Of a stretch of 64,000 bases of DNA, positions 45,005-55,899 are shown piece by piece. Location: NCBI GenBank assembly GCA_934045905.1, contig OW203769.1, forward strand, positions 15,035,705-15,099,704, given 5' to 3'. How positions within the stretch are numbered: the stretch's first letter is position 1; every line of letters starts with the position of its first letter. The translations under genes and the position numbers were made by a program. Below the pieces are notes generated by a model. That model did not search any database. It was not told the DNA's origin and saw only the letters and a list, made by a program, of their open reading frames with translations. The DNA is from Leuctra nigra (taxonomy: Eukaryota > Arthropoda > Insecta > Plecoptera > Leuctridae).

Positions 45005-45835
45005 TTAGTAATGTCCTCCATGCGAGTAGTGTTGTGGGTGGTGCGCATGCCCAGACTTCTTGACAATAGCGTTGAATCCATTGTGCTTGTCAGCAGTGTA
45101 GTCCACAGTCCTGGTGGTGCCATCTGCCTCCAACAGACTGTAACTACCCTTGACAACATCGCCATCCCTCGACTCCCATTGGCTCTTGATGTCGTGCGTG
45201 TGAGGGTCGTGCACGGCGTAGTCGAACTTGTAGTGGGGGTGGGCGTCGGCCTGGGGGTGGATGGATTAATCATTAAACATTTATACTAATAGAACTTGTA
45301 GTGGGGGTGGGCGTCGGCCTGGGGGTGGATGGAACAATCATTAAACAATTGTACTAAAATAGAACATATATAAAATATCATTACATTCTTAAGTGATATT
45401 TGAATAGTGTCTGATTTGATTGTTTAAAAGTATATTATAGTTGTCAGTTTGACTCACGTAGTGCTCGTGGTGTTCTTCGTAACCATGGTAACCGCCATAG
45501 ACATCAGCGTTGACGCAAGCTACTAGCGCCACCAGGACGAATGCGGCGATAATCTAAACAGAATAGATGAGCACAAAGCTTGATTTATCTACTTCTGAAT
45601 ACTGATCATATACAATGATTTTAAGAATAAGTATTGTCTACTTTAAATTGTCCCAGCTTTAAATTGTTCATTACAAATGTAAACAAGTGTTTAGGAGAAG
45701 AACGAAAAATGTTCTAGGCAGATGTATCATAATATTATTAATTTGAACCCCCATTTATAAGGTCCATTCACAATTTTGAATTGGTATTAATATTATGCCA
45801 TAGCTAGTATCTGAGTGTGTTACCTTGGTCTGCAT
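45005..45835 (-). CDS. RR-2 cuticle protein CP8 (117 aa), with duplicated acceptor
   Basis: Exons (5' to 3') 45835-45824, 45553-45458 and 45250-45005, all phase 0. Same DVYGG mature N-terminus and same acceptor duplication as CP7 (decoy near 45294-45333), so the two derive from one event. A silent GAC to GAT change is seen in exon 3 (ccatccctc on the plus strand). Polyadenylation signal at 44872-44877. Intact if the distal acceptor is used. Confidence 0.9.
45294..45333 (-). repeat. Duplicated exon 3 acceptor (decoy) in CP8
   Basis: Same structure as in CP7: acceptor plus 26 exon bases, then an early in-frame TAG. Confidence 0.88.
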
Positions 45836-46083
45836 GCTGCTTGTTAGTCCTGCACTGGTTGACTGATAATGAGCTATCAATGCGGCACTCTTATATACTC
45901 ACTGCATAGCACAGTGCAGCGCGGGTTGCATTACAGCTGGGGACTTGGACGAGGATGTGTTGGGGGAAACAACATGGAAGTCAATCCTCGCATCTATTAC
46001 AGTGTTAATAGAAAGTCAGTCGATATTCATTCATTTCACCGGACAGTGTTGACTAATGTCAATTTAGTAGTCAGTGATGTGTT
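45836..46083 (-). promoter_or_regulatory. CP8 promoter: TATA 45891-45897, initiator 45862-45866
   Basis: Same variant of the conserved promoter as CP7. Confidence 0.8.
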
Positions 46084-46493
46084 TTGAAATGTATTATTGA
46101 CACATACACCTTTAGCGAATCGATAGTGAATATAACATAAACTCATGATTTGGTTAGGTTCCCCATTAGGTTTATATACACAAACCATTTAATAATTTAA
46201 TTACTATCGTATATAAAGATTTCAAGAAAATAAAGTGCAAGATATACCATTTTCCCATTCAAAATCTTGGGTTAAATCCATATCCAAAGTCTCTCAGTTC
46301 AGGAATTACAACTGGTGTTTTATGTTTTTATTGATGGAAGAGTTGGGCAGGGACTTGTAAAAAGAACTATAGTTTCTTTACTCTGTAAGTTACTTCATTT
46401 CAAAAGGAAATAAGTTACGTGATAAGTGTCTTGACTTGAAAAGTAGATGAGTGTTACTTTTAGTTTACCTCAAAAATACTTTTTTGTGCGAGC

Positions 46494-47707
46494 GTAGCGA
46501 GCGTTCTCATTCTGCACTTTTGGACACTTTCTCTGTTTTTGTGTGTGTGTTGAACCGACGGCACAGGACACAATTTTCTTCCGATCGAGCTGAAAATTTG
46601 CACACATACTAATTTCATTCTAACTTAATCGTGTATAGTTTTTGAGAGATGCCCTTTGATTGTGGTTCAAAAATGAAAATGTCTCCTGATTGGTCGAAAA
46701 TCAAAATGTTCCGATTATGTTCATATTTTGCATGGACATTAAGACTATCATTCTCTTATTTTTCAAGTTTTCAGTCCAATCATTAAGTGCACTTTTGCAC
46801 TTATTGAAATTTTTCAATGTTTTAAACTGTCAGAATTGATGGTATTGGGAAATTCTACTGCTTTCTGGATTATTTTATGTACCCAAGTGCTTGCCCAAGT
46901 GTATAGATGCCTATTCTCAGTTTCAATGAAAACATATTATTGTTGATTGTGTGGATTATATTACAATTCATAAGGGACAACATTAACTTCTCTGATTTTT
47001 ACAGTTTAACTTACATTTTCAAGAAATTTTAAATTAGTAGATTTACTGAGTATGATACCTTGGTCTATTGACATGATTTTTTAGAAAGTGATTGTGAGTG
47101 ATCTGGAATTTCTAGATGGCTCTTTTTATTTTTTGAATCATCCATGCTGTGTATTTCTCTGTTTTTTTACTTTTTTGACATTTTAACTATTGTACTTTTT
47201 GCCTTGAAAAAGAGATCACCACGGACCTCAAAACGTCGGCACAGATAAAGTTGTTTCATACACCATAATAACCCATTTCATTTCAATAATATATTTTGAA
47301 TCGTAAAAATAATCTATAAACATGTATATATATACCTTTAAGAGGTATTAAATTAATAATTTTTTGAATATTGATCGTGTTTCACAGTTATGCTAGAAGC
47401 AACGTTTCGACTAAATAGCACATGAAACGAAACATCTCATATATTACACATTTCCAGCCCAATCGATCAAAAATGTACAGACTTATTTTTATTTTATGTG
47501 TTTTGAATATCTGTTCACAGAGATTGATGGAGAAGTACCTGTCAAATTCCTACCTGTTAAAAATCCTGATATTAAATTTTTCCAGAACGTTTAAGGAAAG
47601 TTGCTTTGAAACGTTAGTTATCTTTGATTGAATGGATCGTGCTCGATTGGTGACGTTGCACGTGTCCGTGCTCGCTCATCAACGCGTTACACAGAGCGTT
47701 TTCGTAG
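46494..47707 (+). mobile_element. Helitron-like element H6 in unit 3
   Basis: Copy of H4/H5 with the mutated CGTAG 3' terminus. Confidence 0.75.
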
Positions 47708-48919
47708 TAATGTTTCAATTTACGTCTAATAGAATTAAAACATGAAATAAAACTTGGGTTTGGATTTTCTCTCAAGAGAAAGATAGGGAGTTTGAAGACT
47801 GTCAAATTCCACCAAACTATTATATTTGTCAAATTAATATTTAACAGTAACTTTAAATGTAACGAAAATTGAGTTAGTTACTCTAAACTTAGTAAATTTA
47901 AAGTAGAACGTCATTGTTGGCTCAACAATGTATTCTGAGTTTAGAGTAACTCTGCTTAGTTACTCACAAAGTTACTGTGAATGAGGAGTACTAGTTACCC
48001 CAAAAGTTACACATAAAGAAACTAGTTACCTAACATCGAATGATGGCATGTTTTCCACCAATGAAACTCATATTAAATGTCGAGGTTAGAGTGGCACTCA
48101 ATTATTTTGGAATCGGCTGTCCTAGGAATATCTTATACAAGATTGAACAAGATTCTAATAACGTTTCATATATCATTATCATAGAAAATGTATCTATATT
48201 TGAATATAATAAAAGCATCAATATTGATTTGTAGATGTATGTTTTCCTAATAACCCAAGAGCGACGTATTATAAGTGAACTTATTAGAAAATGTTTAAAT
48301 GCTTATTAAGCAAATGATGCAATGTGCATTTGCATTATTGAAATTAATTACTGAAATTGCATCAGTAATTGCTTCGCGTTTGGTTTGATGTCGAAAGTCG
48401 AAAAAACATAAATTTTCATTCATATAAACGAACAAATTGCAATTTCATGTGACATTTTGTCTGGGAAATCTATTTGTGACGTATGTGAGCCCGTGATGTC
48501 GTTTCTAATTCCACAACAAATTGTGTTACCATGGTGAATACTTTGTTGCCATGGCAATGCTGAGCCCCATGACGTCAATGCCGATATTACTGCTTTTAAT
48601 CAAGATTAATATAATTATTTCAAAATTCGGAGATTACTATCAATCTTTCAGTGTCAATTGTATACTTGAAAACTATTCGTCCCACAATAATAATGTTTTG
48701 TGTGTCTACATCCTAGACATTTATACTTTCAAAGAGAGTTACCTATTAGACTAATTCCTACTTCTGTATGCTGCATGGTGACAAGATCATGTTGATTCTT
48801 GATGTGTGTGTAGGAATTTAATACACGCGTAGTAGAACAATCGATTTCACTGACAGCTCATCATATTCTGGATAAAGTACGCAGTGAAACAGTAACTTGC
48901 GATATTGACAGGTTGAAAC
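47708..48919. other. Upstream region of GrI
   Basis: Conserved with units 1 and 2. No gene recognised. Confidence 0.45.
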
Positions 48920-50140
48920 ATGTCAGGTCGTAAGACACTAACGAAGATGTCAGGATTCGAAGGACTTATAACATGTTCGGGACCTCTTCTCTTCGCTTCT
49001 CGCCTCTTCGGCTTGGTGCCATTTTCTCAAGACTTCACAGTGAACAAAATGGCCGCCTGCTATACGTATCTTCTTGTCTTTGGCGTTGTTGGTGGGACTT
49101 CTTGGACGATCACTAATTACGTATTTAATTCCTCTGGTGTATTCTCTAACTTCTACGTTGCTCGGTCGCTGATGACGCTTGCCGCGTCGTTGGCGGCCGT
49201 TACGTATCTGGTTCTTGCAACGACGCGGTTTCGTCAACAATTACGCGGCGTTCTGGTGAAGCTCTTACCAGTTAGTGACTTTCTTAACTTGGAAACATCA
49301 CATAAGAATATCAAAAAGGTTTTGAACTTTGAATTGTTTTTATTATTCATTGCGGTTTTCTGTAACCTAGTCCACGATTATTTTTTAAAAGGTTTTAATT
49401 ATATTCCACTTCTTTGGTTCAGATATTTCATTTTCAGCATTTGCTATCTCACTTGCTTACAGTACGTGCAAATTGTGTTGTATCTGAAACTTGGGTTTTG
49501 CCAGATCAACAAAAAGCTTTCATATGAATATATCGAGAAACCTGTTATTAACAACACATTGCATCATGGGAAGAACTTCGTATGTTCAGTTGTTTTGGCG
49601 GGAAAAGTTGGTTTTGAACGAGAACATTCTAAAACAGCTCTTCGATCTCTTCGTTGGGCTCACAGCGAACTTTACGAAGTTTCTCAAGTTGTAAGCTCGA
49701 TGTATGGATTTCAAATGCTGAGCATTACTCTGTATCTTTTGGTGGGAATCATAAGTTACATTAATATAGGATTAATTGTGCTTCAACATTATCTGGACCC
49801 AAGCTTAGTCAGGGCAGACGTCTTGCTCGTAGGAAAATCAATTGTCGTAACAAACGTGTTCTGGGTTCTGATCAAGATTATACTGTTGGTTGTCATAGCA
49901 ACGTCCTGTCATGTGACCTGTGTGGAGGCGAACAAGACAGCGGTATTGGTGCAGCGAAGTCTACTGGCAGATGACGTAGGTGTCGCTGTTAAGAATGAGT
50001 TGAAGGAGTTTTCTGTTCAGTTGGACCACAATGTGTTGGCTTTCTCAGCTTGTGGGATGTTTGATTTTGATGCGAAGTTATTGCTGAGTGTTGTTGCTAC
50101 GGTGACGGCTTATACAATCATTCTTCTCGGGGTCGATTGA
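48920..50140 (+). CDS. Gustatory receptor GrI (406 aa, intact, single exon)
   Basis: Second intact copy, with the same topology and start as the receptor at 42341. It carries Y96, I171, F232, V301, A356 and S365. The last four of these match GrG, so GrH (C232, I301, T356, F365) appears to be the more derived copy. The changes fall in TM2, TM4, the loop after TM4, the start of TM6 and the loop before TM7, not at a single site. Convergent with CP9. Ligand unknown. All landmark motifs are retained. Confidence 0.93.
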   Translation: MSGRKTLTKMSGFEGLITCSGPLLFASRLFGLVPFSQDFTVNKMAACYTYLLVFGVVGGTSWTITNYVFNSSGVFSNFYVARSLMTLAASLAAVTYLVLATTRFRQQLRGVLVKLLPVSDFLNLETSHKNIKKVLNFELFLLFIAVFCNLVHDYFLKGFNYIPLLWFRYFIFSICYLTCLQYVQIVLYLKLGFCQINKKLSYEYIEKPVINNTLHHGKNFVCSVVLAGKVGFEREHSKTALRSLRWAHSELYEVSQVVSSMYGFQMLSITLYLLVGIISYINIGLIVLQHYLDPSLVRADVLLVGKSIVVTNVFWVLIKIILLVVIATSCHVTCVEANKTAVLVQRSLLADDVGVAVKNELKEFSVQLDHNVLAFSACGMFDFDAKLLLSVVATVTAYTIILLGVD

Positions 50141-51244
50141 CGTGGAACTTGACGGGAAGATACGGTGAATAATTTAGACCATAGACGTATTTATAATACG
50201 TCTATGGTCTCAATTAAAATTAAATGTTTAAAAATAAACAGAAATTTGATATTTTTATTGTGTTATGTTTTTGTTGTTTATCGCGATACCAGATTTTACA
50301 TTCTTTCAGGAATTATGATAGAACATGGAATTTTCGACAAGTCTAACAGAATTCATCTTCAATTTCGGTGCGTTTTCACTTATTTTTAATGTTTACTTAA
50401 TGTGGAGTGTGGACTCATCCTCATGATCATTTTATCCATGAAACCCGAAGACTTTTAAATATTTTAAGTGTACATTTACACTCTCAGAATCAATTGAAGA
50501 TCATTTCAATAGAAATTAGCAATTATTTGCGCTCAATTGCACTTGATTGATTTTTCACACTTATTTAGAAATATTACATCACATTTGTATTCTGCCCAGG
50601 ATTTTGTTTTAATTATATTTGTGAAAGTGGAAAAGAGTGTTCTAAGTTTTTTTTCTCTTATTGGAAACTAAGTATGAAACATTTTGAAATTTGTAAATAA
50701 AGGTTTCTGAAAAATATCGTACAGTATGTATTAATAGAAAAATTGCCTCTCTACCAATAATTTTTTTCTCATCCTTGTATTTATTAATTTTCTAATACGA
50801 CGGAATTTATTTCATCATTACTATTGTACCGTACTAACTTATACCCTTGCTGTTGTGCCACAAATCATAATATAACATTCAATTCAATTTGCACTTCGTT
50901 GTCAACATATAAAACATTTATTTTTAATATGTCTCTGCCTTGCAACAGCTTAAGAATACATTTGTTACATTGTTGTAGTCCAATATTGGCCACATGTGTG
51001 ATACGTTACTGCTAATGTAAGAAATGAATGTATTTGTTAATGATAAGGAAGGTTATAAGGTTAGGAATATGTACATAAGTATAAGCCCATGGTGTAAAAG
51101 AAAATAAATAATTTATTAGAAATAACAATAAATGAGGACACAAAGAGTAATCCATACAATTCTCCAATCAATGAGGTCAGTACATTACAAAAATAGTGAA
51201 ATCCTTGATTGAGTAGCCTAGTCCAAGATGGCCGCCGTGTCAGT
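50141..51244. other. GrI-CP9 intergenic region
   Basis: Shows the empty site (or deletion scar) of the 341-bp element near 50661-50670 and the CP9 3' UTR (polyadenylation signal 51112-51117). No gene recognised. Confidence 0.5.
50176..50210. repeat. 17-bp hairpin after GrI
   Basis: Same as the other two hairpins except the centre reads TTTAT instead of TTAAT, changing only the loop and adjacent base. Confidence 0.88.
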
Positions 51245-52011
51245 TTAGTAATGTCCTCCATGCGAGTAGTGTTGTGGGTGGTGCGCATGCCCAGACTTCT
51301 TGACAATAGCGTTGAATCCATTGTGCTTGTCAGCAGTGTAGTCCACAGTCCTGGTGGTGCCATCTGCCTCCAACAGACTGTAACTACCCTTGACAACATC
51401 GCCGTCCCTCGACTCCCATTGGCTCTTGATGTCGTGCGTGTGAGGGTCGTGCACGGCGTAGTCGAACTTGTAGTGGGGGTGGGCGTCGGCCTGGGGGTGG
51501 ATGGAACGTAACAATCATTAAACAATTGTACTAAAATAGAACTTTTAAAAATATCATTACATTCTTAAGTGATATTTGAATAGTGTCTGATTTAATTGTT
51601 TAAAAGTATATTATAGTTGTCAGTTTGACTCACGTAGTGCTCGTGGTGTTCTTCGTAACCATGGTAACCGCCATAGACACCAGCGTTGACGCAAGCTACT
51701 AGCGCCACCAGGACGAATGCGGCGATAATCTAAACAGAACAGATGAGCACAAAGCTAGATTTATCTACTTCTGAATACTGATCATATACAATGATTTTAA
51801 GAATAAGTATTGTCTACTTTAAATTGTCCCAGCTTTAAATTGTTCATTACAAATGTAAACAAGTGTTTAGGAGAAGAACGAAAAATGTTCTAGGCAGATG
51901 TATCATAATATTATTAATTTGAACCCCCATTTATAAGGTCCATTCACAATTCTGAATTGGTATTAATATTATGCCATTGCTAGTATCTGAGTGTGTTACC
52001 TTGGTCTGCAT
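51245..52011 (-). CDS. RR-2 cuticle protein CP9 (117 aa, three exons)
   Basis: Exons (5' to 3') 52011-52000, 51729-51634 and 51490-51245, all phase 0, intact. The mature N-terminus is [13 protein letters not shown], and there is no acceptor duplication (unlike CP7 and CP8). Terminal member of the array. Beyond its promoter the module homology stops and no further Gr or cuticle gene appears. Confidence 0.94.
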
Positions 52012-52260
52012 GCTGCTTGTTAGTCCTGCACTGGTTGACTGATAATGAGCTATCAATGCTGCACTCTTATATACTCACTGCATAGCACAGTGCAGCGCGG
52101 GTTGCATAACAGCTGGGGACTTGGACGAGGATGTGTTGGGGGAAACAACATGGAAGTCAATCCTCGCATCTATTGCAGTGTTAATAGAAAGTCAGTCGAT
52201 ATTCATTAATTTCACCGGACAACATTATTTGCTGTATTGACTAATATCGAATTAATGGTC
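52012..52260 (-). promoter_or_regulatory. CP9 promoter: TATA 52067-52073, initiator 52038-52042
   Basis: Conserved cluster promoter. Distal part has minor changes (TATTGCAGTG and TTCATTAATTTC). Confidence 0.8.
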
Positions 52261-53337
52261 AGTTATGTGTTTATTATTACCTATATTCATTGCGTATTAA
52301 GTAATAATCTGATTACATATGAAGTGTGCAATTAACCACCAATTAAGAAATTGCTTTGTATAACGAGCTAAATGCGAATTCATTTGCGTGTAAAAGTTGT
52401 GCTCTATATTATAATGGACTTGAGAAATAGAGGAAGAGAAAATGATAATTGATAAGTGAGCAGTGATCTTGTCTTGTAATTTATTTGATTTAATATGACA
52501 AAATATTCAGAGCAAGCATTTATGGTCTTAAAATATAAATATCGCCATACGTTCTTGATATACTTGTCTGAGTAGGTACTTGTCTTTATGAGTAACTTTT
52601 GTTTGAGGAATTTTAACGTCAAGTCACCAAATAAAAGGGTACATACATTTCTAGATTTGCAAATTTACAATTCCAAGATGGCGGCCATTTTTTTTTAAAC
52701 ATGTTTTTTCCACTATTTAGGGAGTGAAGTTTTGATCTTCAATAAAAAAATAATAATCCTCCAAGTCTTTTTGGTTAGGCTACATGCATGAATAACTTTA
52801 ACCCCCAGCCCCCAGACCTACACCAGGAGTCTGGGGGGGAACTAAAATTGTTTAGGCTGGTACAAATATAATATATAATTAGTTTAATGATGTGGCACCT
52901 TCCCTTCACGACGATCCTACGGAATACCACTTGACCTTCTACTAGTAATCATAAACTGTTAGGTAATTGAATATTCACAAATGTGTTGCTTCCAAAAACA
53001 TTGTGCATGGAACGTGAAGATAATTTCAGTCCGGAATGTCCACACGATATTTGCTTTCTTCATAAAGGTATTAATAATGCAATTACATTATGTTTGAATA
53101 TATTATAAATTTACAATTGTTTTGAAAATGTTGTAGATATATTATTAATGACAAAACATTGACACAAACATTCTCACTAAATCCAATCATGTGAAACTAT
53201 ATTCCCTTTCCCATCAATCCAATGCATATACCAAATTTGTTTCTTATATTTTAATGCTTGGTCGATGAACATGTTCAAATAATATATTTTGTAATGCGAG
53301 GGGTTATAACAACTCCGGAATTCTGGTGTACACTCGC
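52261..53337. other. Intergenic, nothing recognised
   Basis: AT-rich DNA after the end of the array, with no ORF or repeat ends that I can support. Confidence 0.5.
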
Positions 53338-53690
53338 TTGGAAATATTTGGAAATCTTTGGATATCTTGTAAATTCTGGAAATCTTGACAACTTTGGAAA
53401 GCTTCGAAATATTTGGAAATTTTTGAAAATCACAGGTTATCTTGGTAATCTCGGGAATCTCGTGAATTCTCAGAAATCTTGTGAAATCTGCGGAAATCAT
53501 TGGAAATCTTAAAAATCTTCGTAAATCATTGAAATCTTTGGAAATGTTTAGAAATCGTTCGAAATATTTGGAAACATTAAAATCTTTAAAAATCTTTGGA
53601 AATCTTTCAAAATATTTTGAAATTTTGGAAATCTTATGAAATCTTAGAAATCTTCAGAAATCTTGTATATCTTCGGAAATCTTGAAATCC
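53338..53690. repeat. Degenerate GGAAATCTT minisatellite
   Basis: About 30 imperfect copies of a 9-12-bp motif such as GGAAATCTTTGG and GGAAATCTTG. It is flanked by GTGTACAC sequences, so it may be internal to a larger element. Confidence 0.8.
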
Positions 53691-53725
53691 GAAATCAGGT
53701 GTACACCAAGACTATTGGTGTACAC

Positions 53726-55008
53726 CAGTGGTACTCAACCTGCGGCCCGCGGGCCGCATGCGGCCCGTGGGACTAATTTTTGTGGCCCCCAGTTGATGTT
53801 TCAAATACATACTTATTCACAAAATGTGTCCACTGTAAAAATAATAAAAAATAATTATAATTGAGCGAGCGTAGCGAGCGTCACCACGGTACTCTTATGG
53901 CACTTTCTCTGTGAGTTTTTTTTTTTTTTTTGCCTGCACTGGCCAGGTCAAACCGCACAACCAATCGATCTGAAATTTTGTACACATACTAACGTAATCT
54001 ATGCGATCCCTGGGATCTTTTCTGAACGAGATCCTGTGATTGGTTCAAATTTTATAAAAATTATCTTTCGATTGGTTGGTTTGATCGATTTGATATTTAG
54101 CAAAGTCATTGCAACCAACATTGTACCCAATCAAAAAAAAATTCAGCCAAATCCTCCAATTGGTTCAAATTTGAAACCATTTTTCCTGTGATTTTTGAAA
54201 TTTAAACTGGAACCGATTGACCGACCAACTAAAAACTTCGCATGGTCATTGGTACCAACATTTAAGGTATTTTTGCCAATTTTCACTCTAATCTGTCGTT
54301 ATTTTCAAAAGTTTTTGTCATTTTAGGGACATTTTGCGTGTTGGCTGTCAAATTCACGGCGACTTCGAATCTACAAGGCAAGGTATTTAGAGCAGAAAGT
54401 TTTAAACGATATGAAACTTATAATGACCGTTCAACAGATTGATCTGATATTGTGTACACACACTACATATCATATCATATGGGTGGTCCCAGGTATATTT
54501 TTTGAACGAGATCCTGTGATTTTTGAAAATTAACAAGGAACCGTTCAATCATAAAGGTTTAATCGATCAACTTAAAACTTAGCAAGGATTGGCACTAATT
54601 TTTTTGGAGATTTAGGAGATTTTTATACAAGTCTGTGACGAAACTAAAGAATTGTTGGCTTTTAATGACATTCGATAGACATAATTTCGGTTCGAGGTGT
54701 TGCGTGTATCCGTGCTCGCTCATCAACGCGTTACACATAGCGTTTTCCTAGTAATAATTTCATACAAAATTAAGTTTAGCATCTCAGAATCACTTATAAA
54801 TTGCTTAAATTCTAAAAAAACGCCCTGCGGGGCCAAAACCGAAGCAGTCCCCCCATGATAAAAGTAGTTCCTACGCACCTGAAATGAACCTGAAAGCTTG
54901 AAACTACCTGATCTCGTGAGCATTATTGTACTTTTTTAAACATGCGGCCCACCAACAAATGCAAATTCGTATTATTGGCCCGCAAGTCAAAAAGGTTGAG
55001 TACCACTG
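53726..55008. mobile_element. hAT-superfamily element containing Helitron H7
   Basis: Termini CAGTGGTACTCAACCTGCGG and GGTTGAGTACCACTG, flanked by the 8-bp duplication GTGTACAC (53718-53725 and 55009-55016). GC-rich ends (GCGGCCCGCGGGCCGC) are typical of this widespread hAT group. About 890 bp of its 1,283 bp is a younger Helitron-like insertion. Confidence 0.9.
53861..54751 (+). mobile_element. Helitron-like element H7 nested in hAT
   Basis: TTGAGCGAGCGTAGCGAGCG start and TTACACATAGCGTTTTCCTAG-type end, with interior like H1. The 3' stem is weakened (CATAGCG). Confidence 0.78.
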
Positions 55009-55110
55009 GTGTACACCAATAGTACACCAATACTATTAGTGTACACCAGGAGGCACGTCTCGTTGTAATGTTCACGTTCCATTACAATTTAAAAATTTAC
55101 TCTGAAGTTA

Positions 55111-55899
55111 CTAGGAAAACGCTCAGTGTAACGCGTTGATGAGCGAGCACGGGTACGTGCAAATTCTCGAACCGGAAATGCGTACACAACGCACAGAAAA
55201 CATAATATACATCCATATTGAATTGATTATGTTATCAACTAAAAAGAACATGCTTTTCATCGAAACTTTAAAATAGAATCTAAGCACCTGGTTCATAAAG
55301 CAAATCAGAATCAATTCAATTGGCACTGGAAAACATTCATTTCGATACTTCATTACTGACAGATATTAAAAATGTCAATAAGTTCATACGTTCTTAACTG
55401 ATTGGGATGAAATTTTGTAAAATAAGAGACAATATTGGTCTTAATGATCATGCAAAATATGAGTTTGATCAGAATTATCGAAGACCGTTTTAATTTTTCA
55501 GCCTATCAGGAGATATTTATTTAAATTTTAACCAATGAATGGATTTCAAAAAAAATTATGGTATGCAAACAGAGAAGGTTGGTTTTACATGTGTGCAAAA
55601 TTTCAGCTCGATCAAAGAAAAACTCTGACCTGTATAGCCAAAATATGATTTGATCAGATTTATCGAAGACCAATTTCATATTTCAACCTACCATCAGGAG
55701 ATGTTTGTTTAAATTTTAACCAATCAATGGATTTCAAAAAAATTAGGGTCTGCAAACAGAAAAGGTTGTCTCCACATGTGTGCAAAATTTCAGCTCGATC
55801 GAAGAAAAACTCTGACCTGTATACCCTCAGGTAACAGAAAAAAAAAACAGAGGTCCGTGCCAAAAGAGCCAAAAGGAGACGCTCGCTTCGCTCGCTCAA
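55111..55899 (-). mobile_element. Helitron-like element H8 (minus orientation)
   Basis: CTAGGAAAACGCTCA at left and CGCTTCGCTCGCTCAA at right. Same subfamily as H3, including two tandem 'CTCGATC(A/G)AAGAAAAACTCTGACC' blocks, but without the nested hAT. Confidence 0.78.

Larger units (their letters stand above)
39258..45835. repeat. Tandem segmental duplication, unit 2
   Basis: Second copy (6,578 bp from ATG to ATG) with the same order as unit 1: H5, intact Gr, hairpin, TIR element, CP8. Confidence 0.92.
45836..52011. repeat. Tandem segmental duplication, unit 3
   Basis: Third copy, 6,176 bp from ATG to ATG. It is shorter mainly because the 341-bp TIR element is absent. Order: H6, intact Gr, hairpin, CP9. 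Similarity ends near 52200. Confidence 0.92.

Noticed and set aside
52801..52860. CCCCCAGCCCCCAGACC...GGTCTGGGGG-like short inverted segment
   Set aside because: Too short and unflanked by duplications. Could be chance or a remnant.
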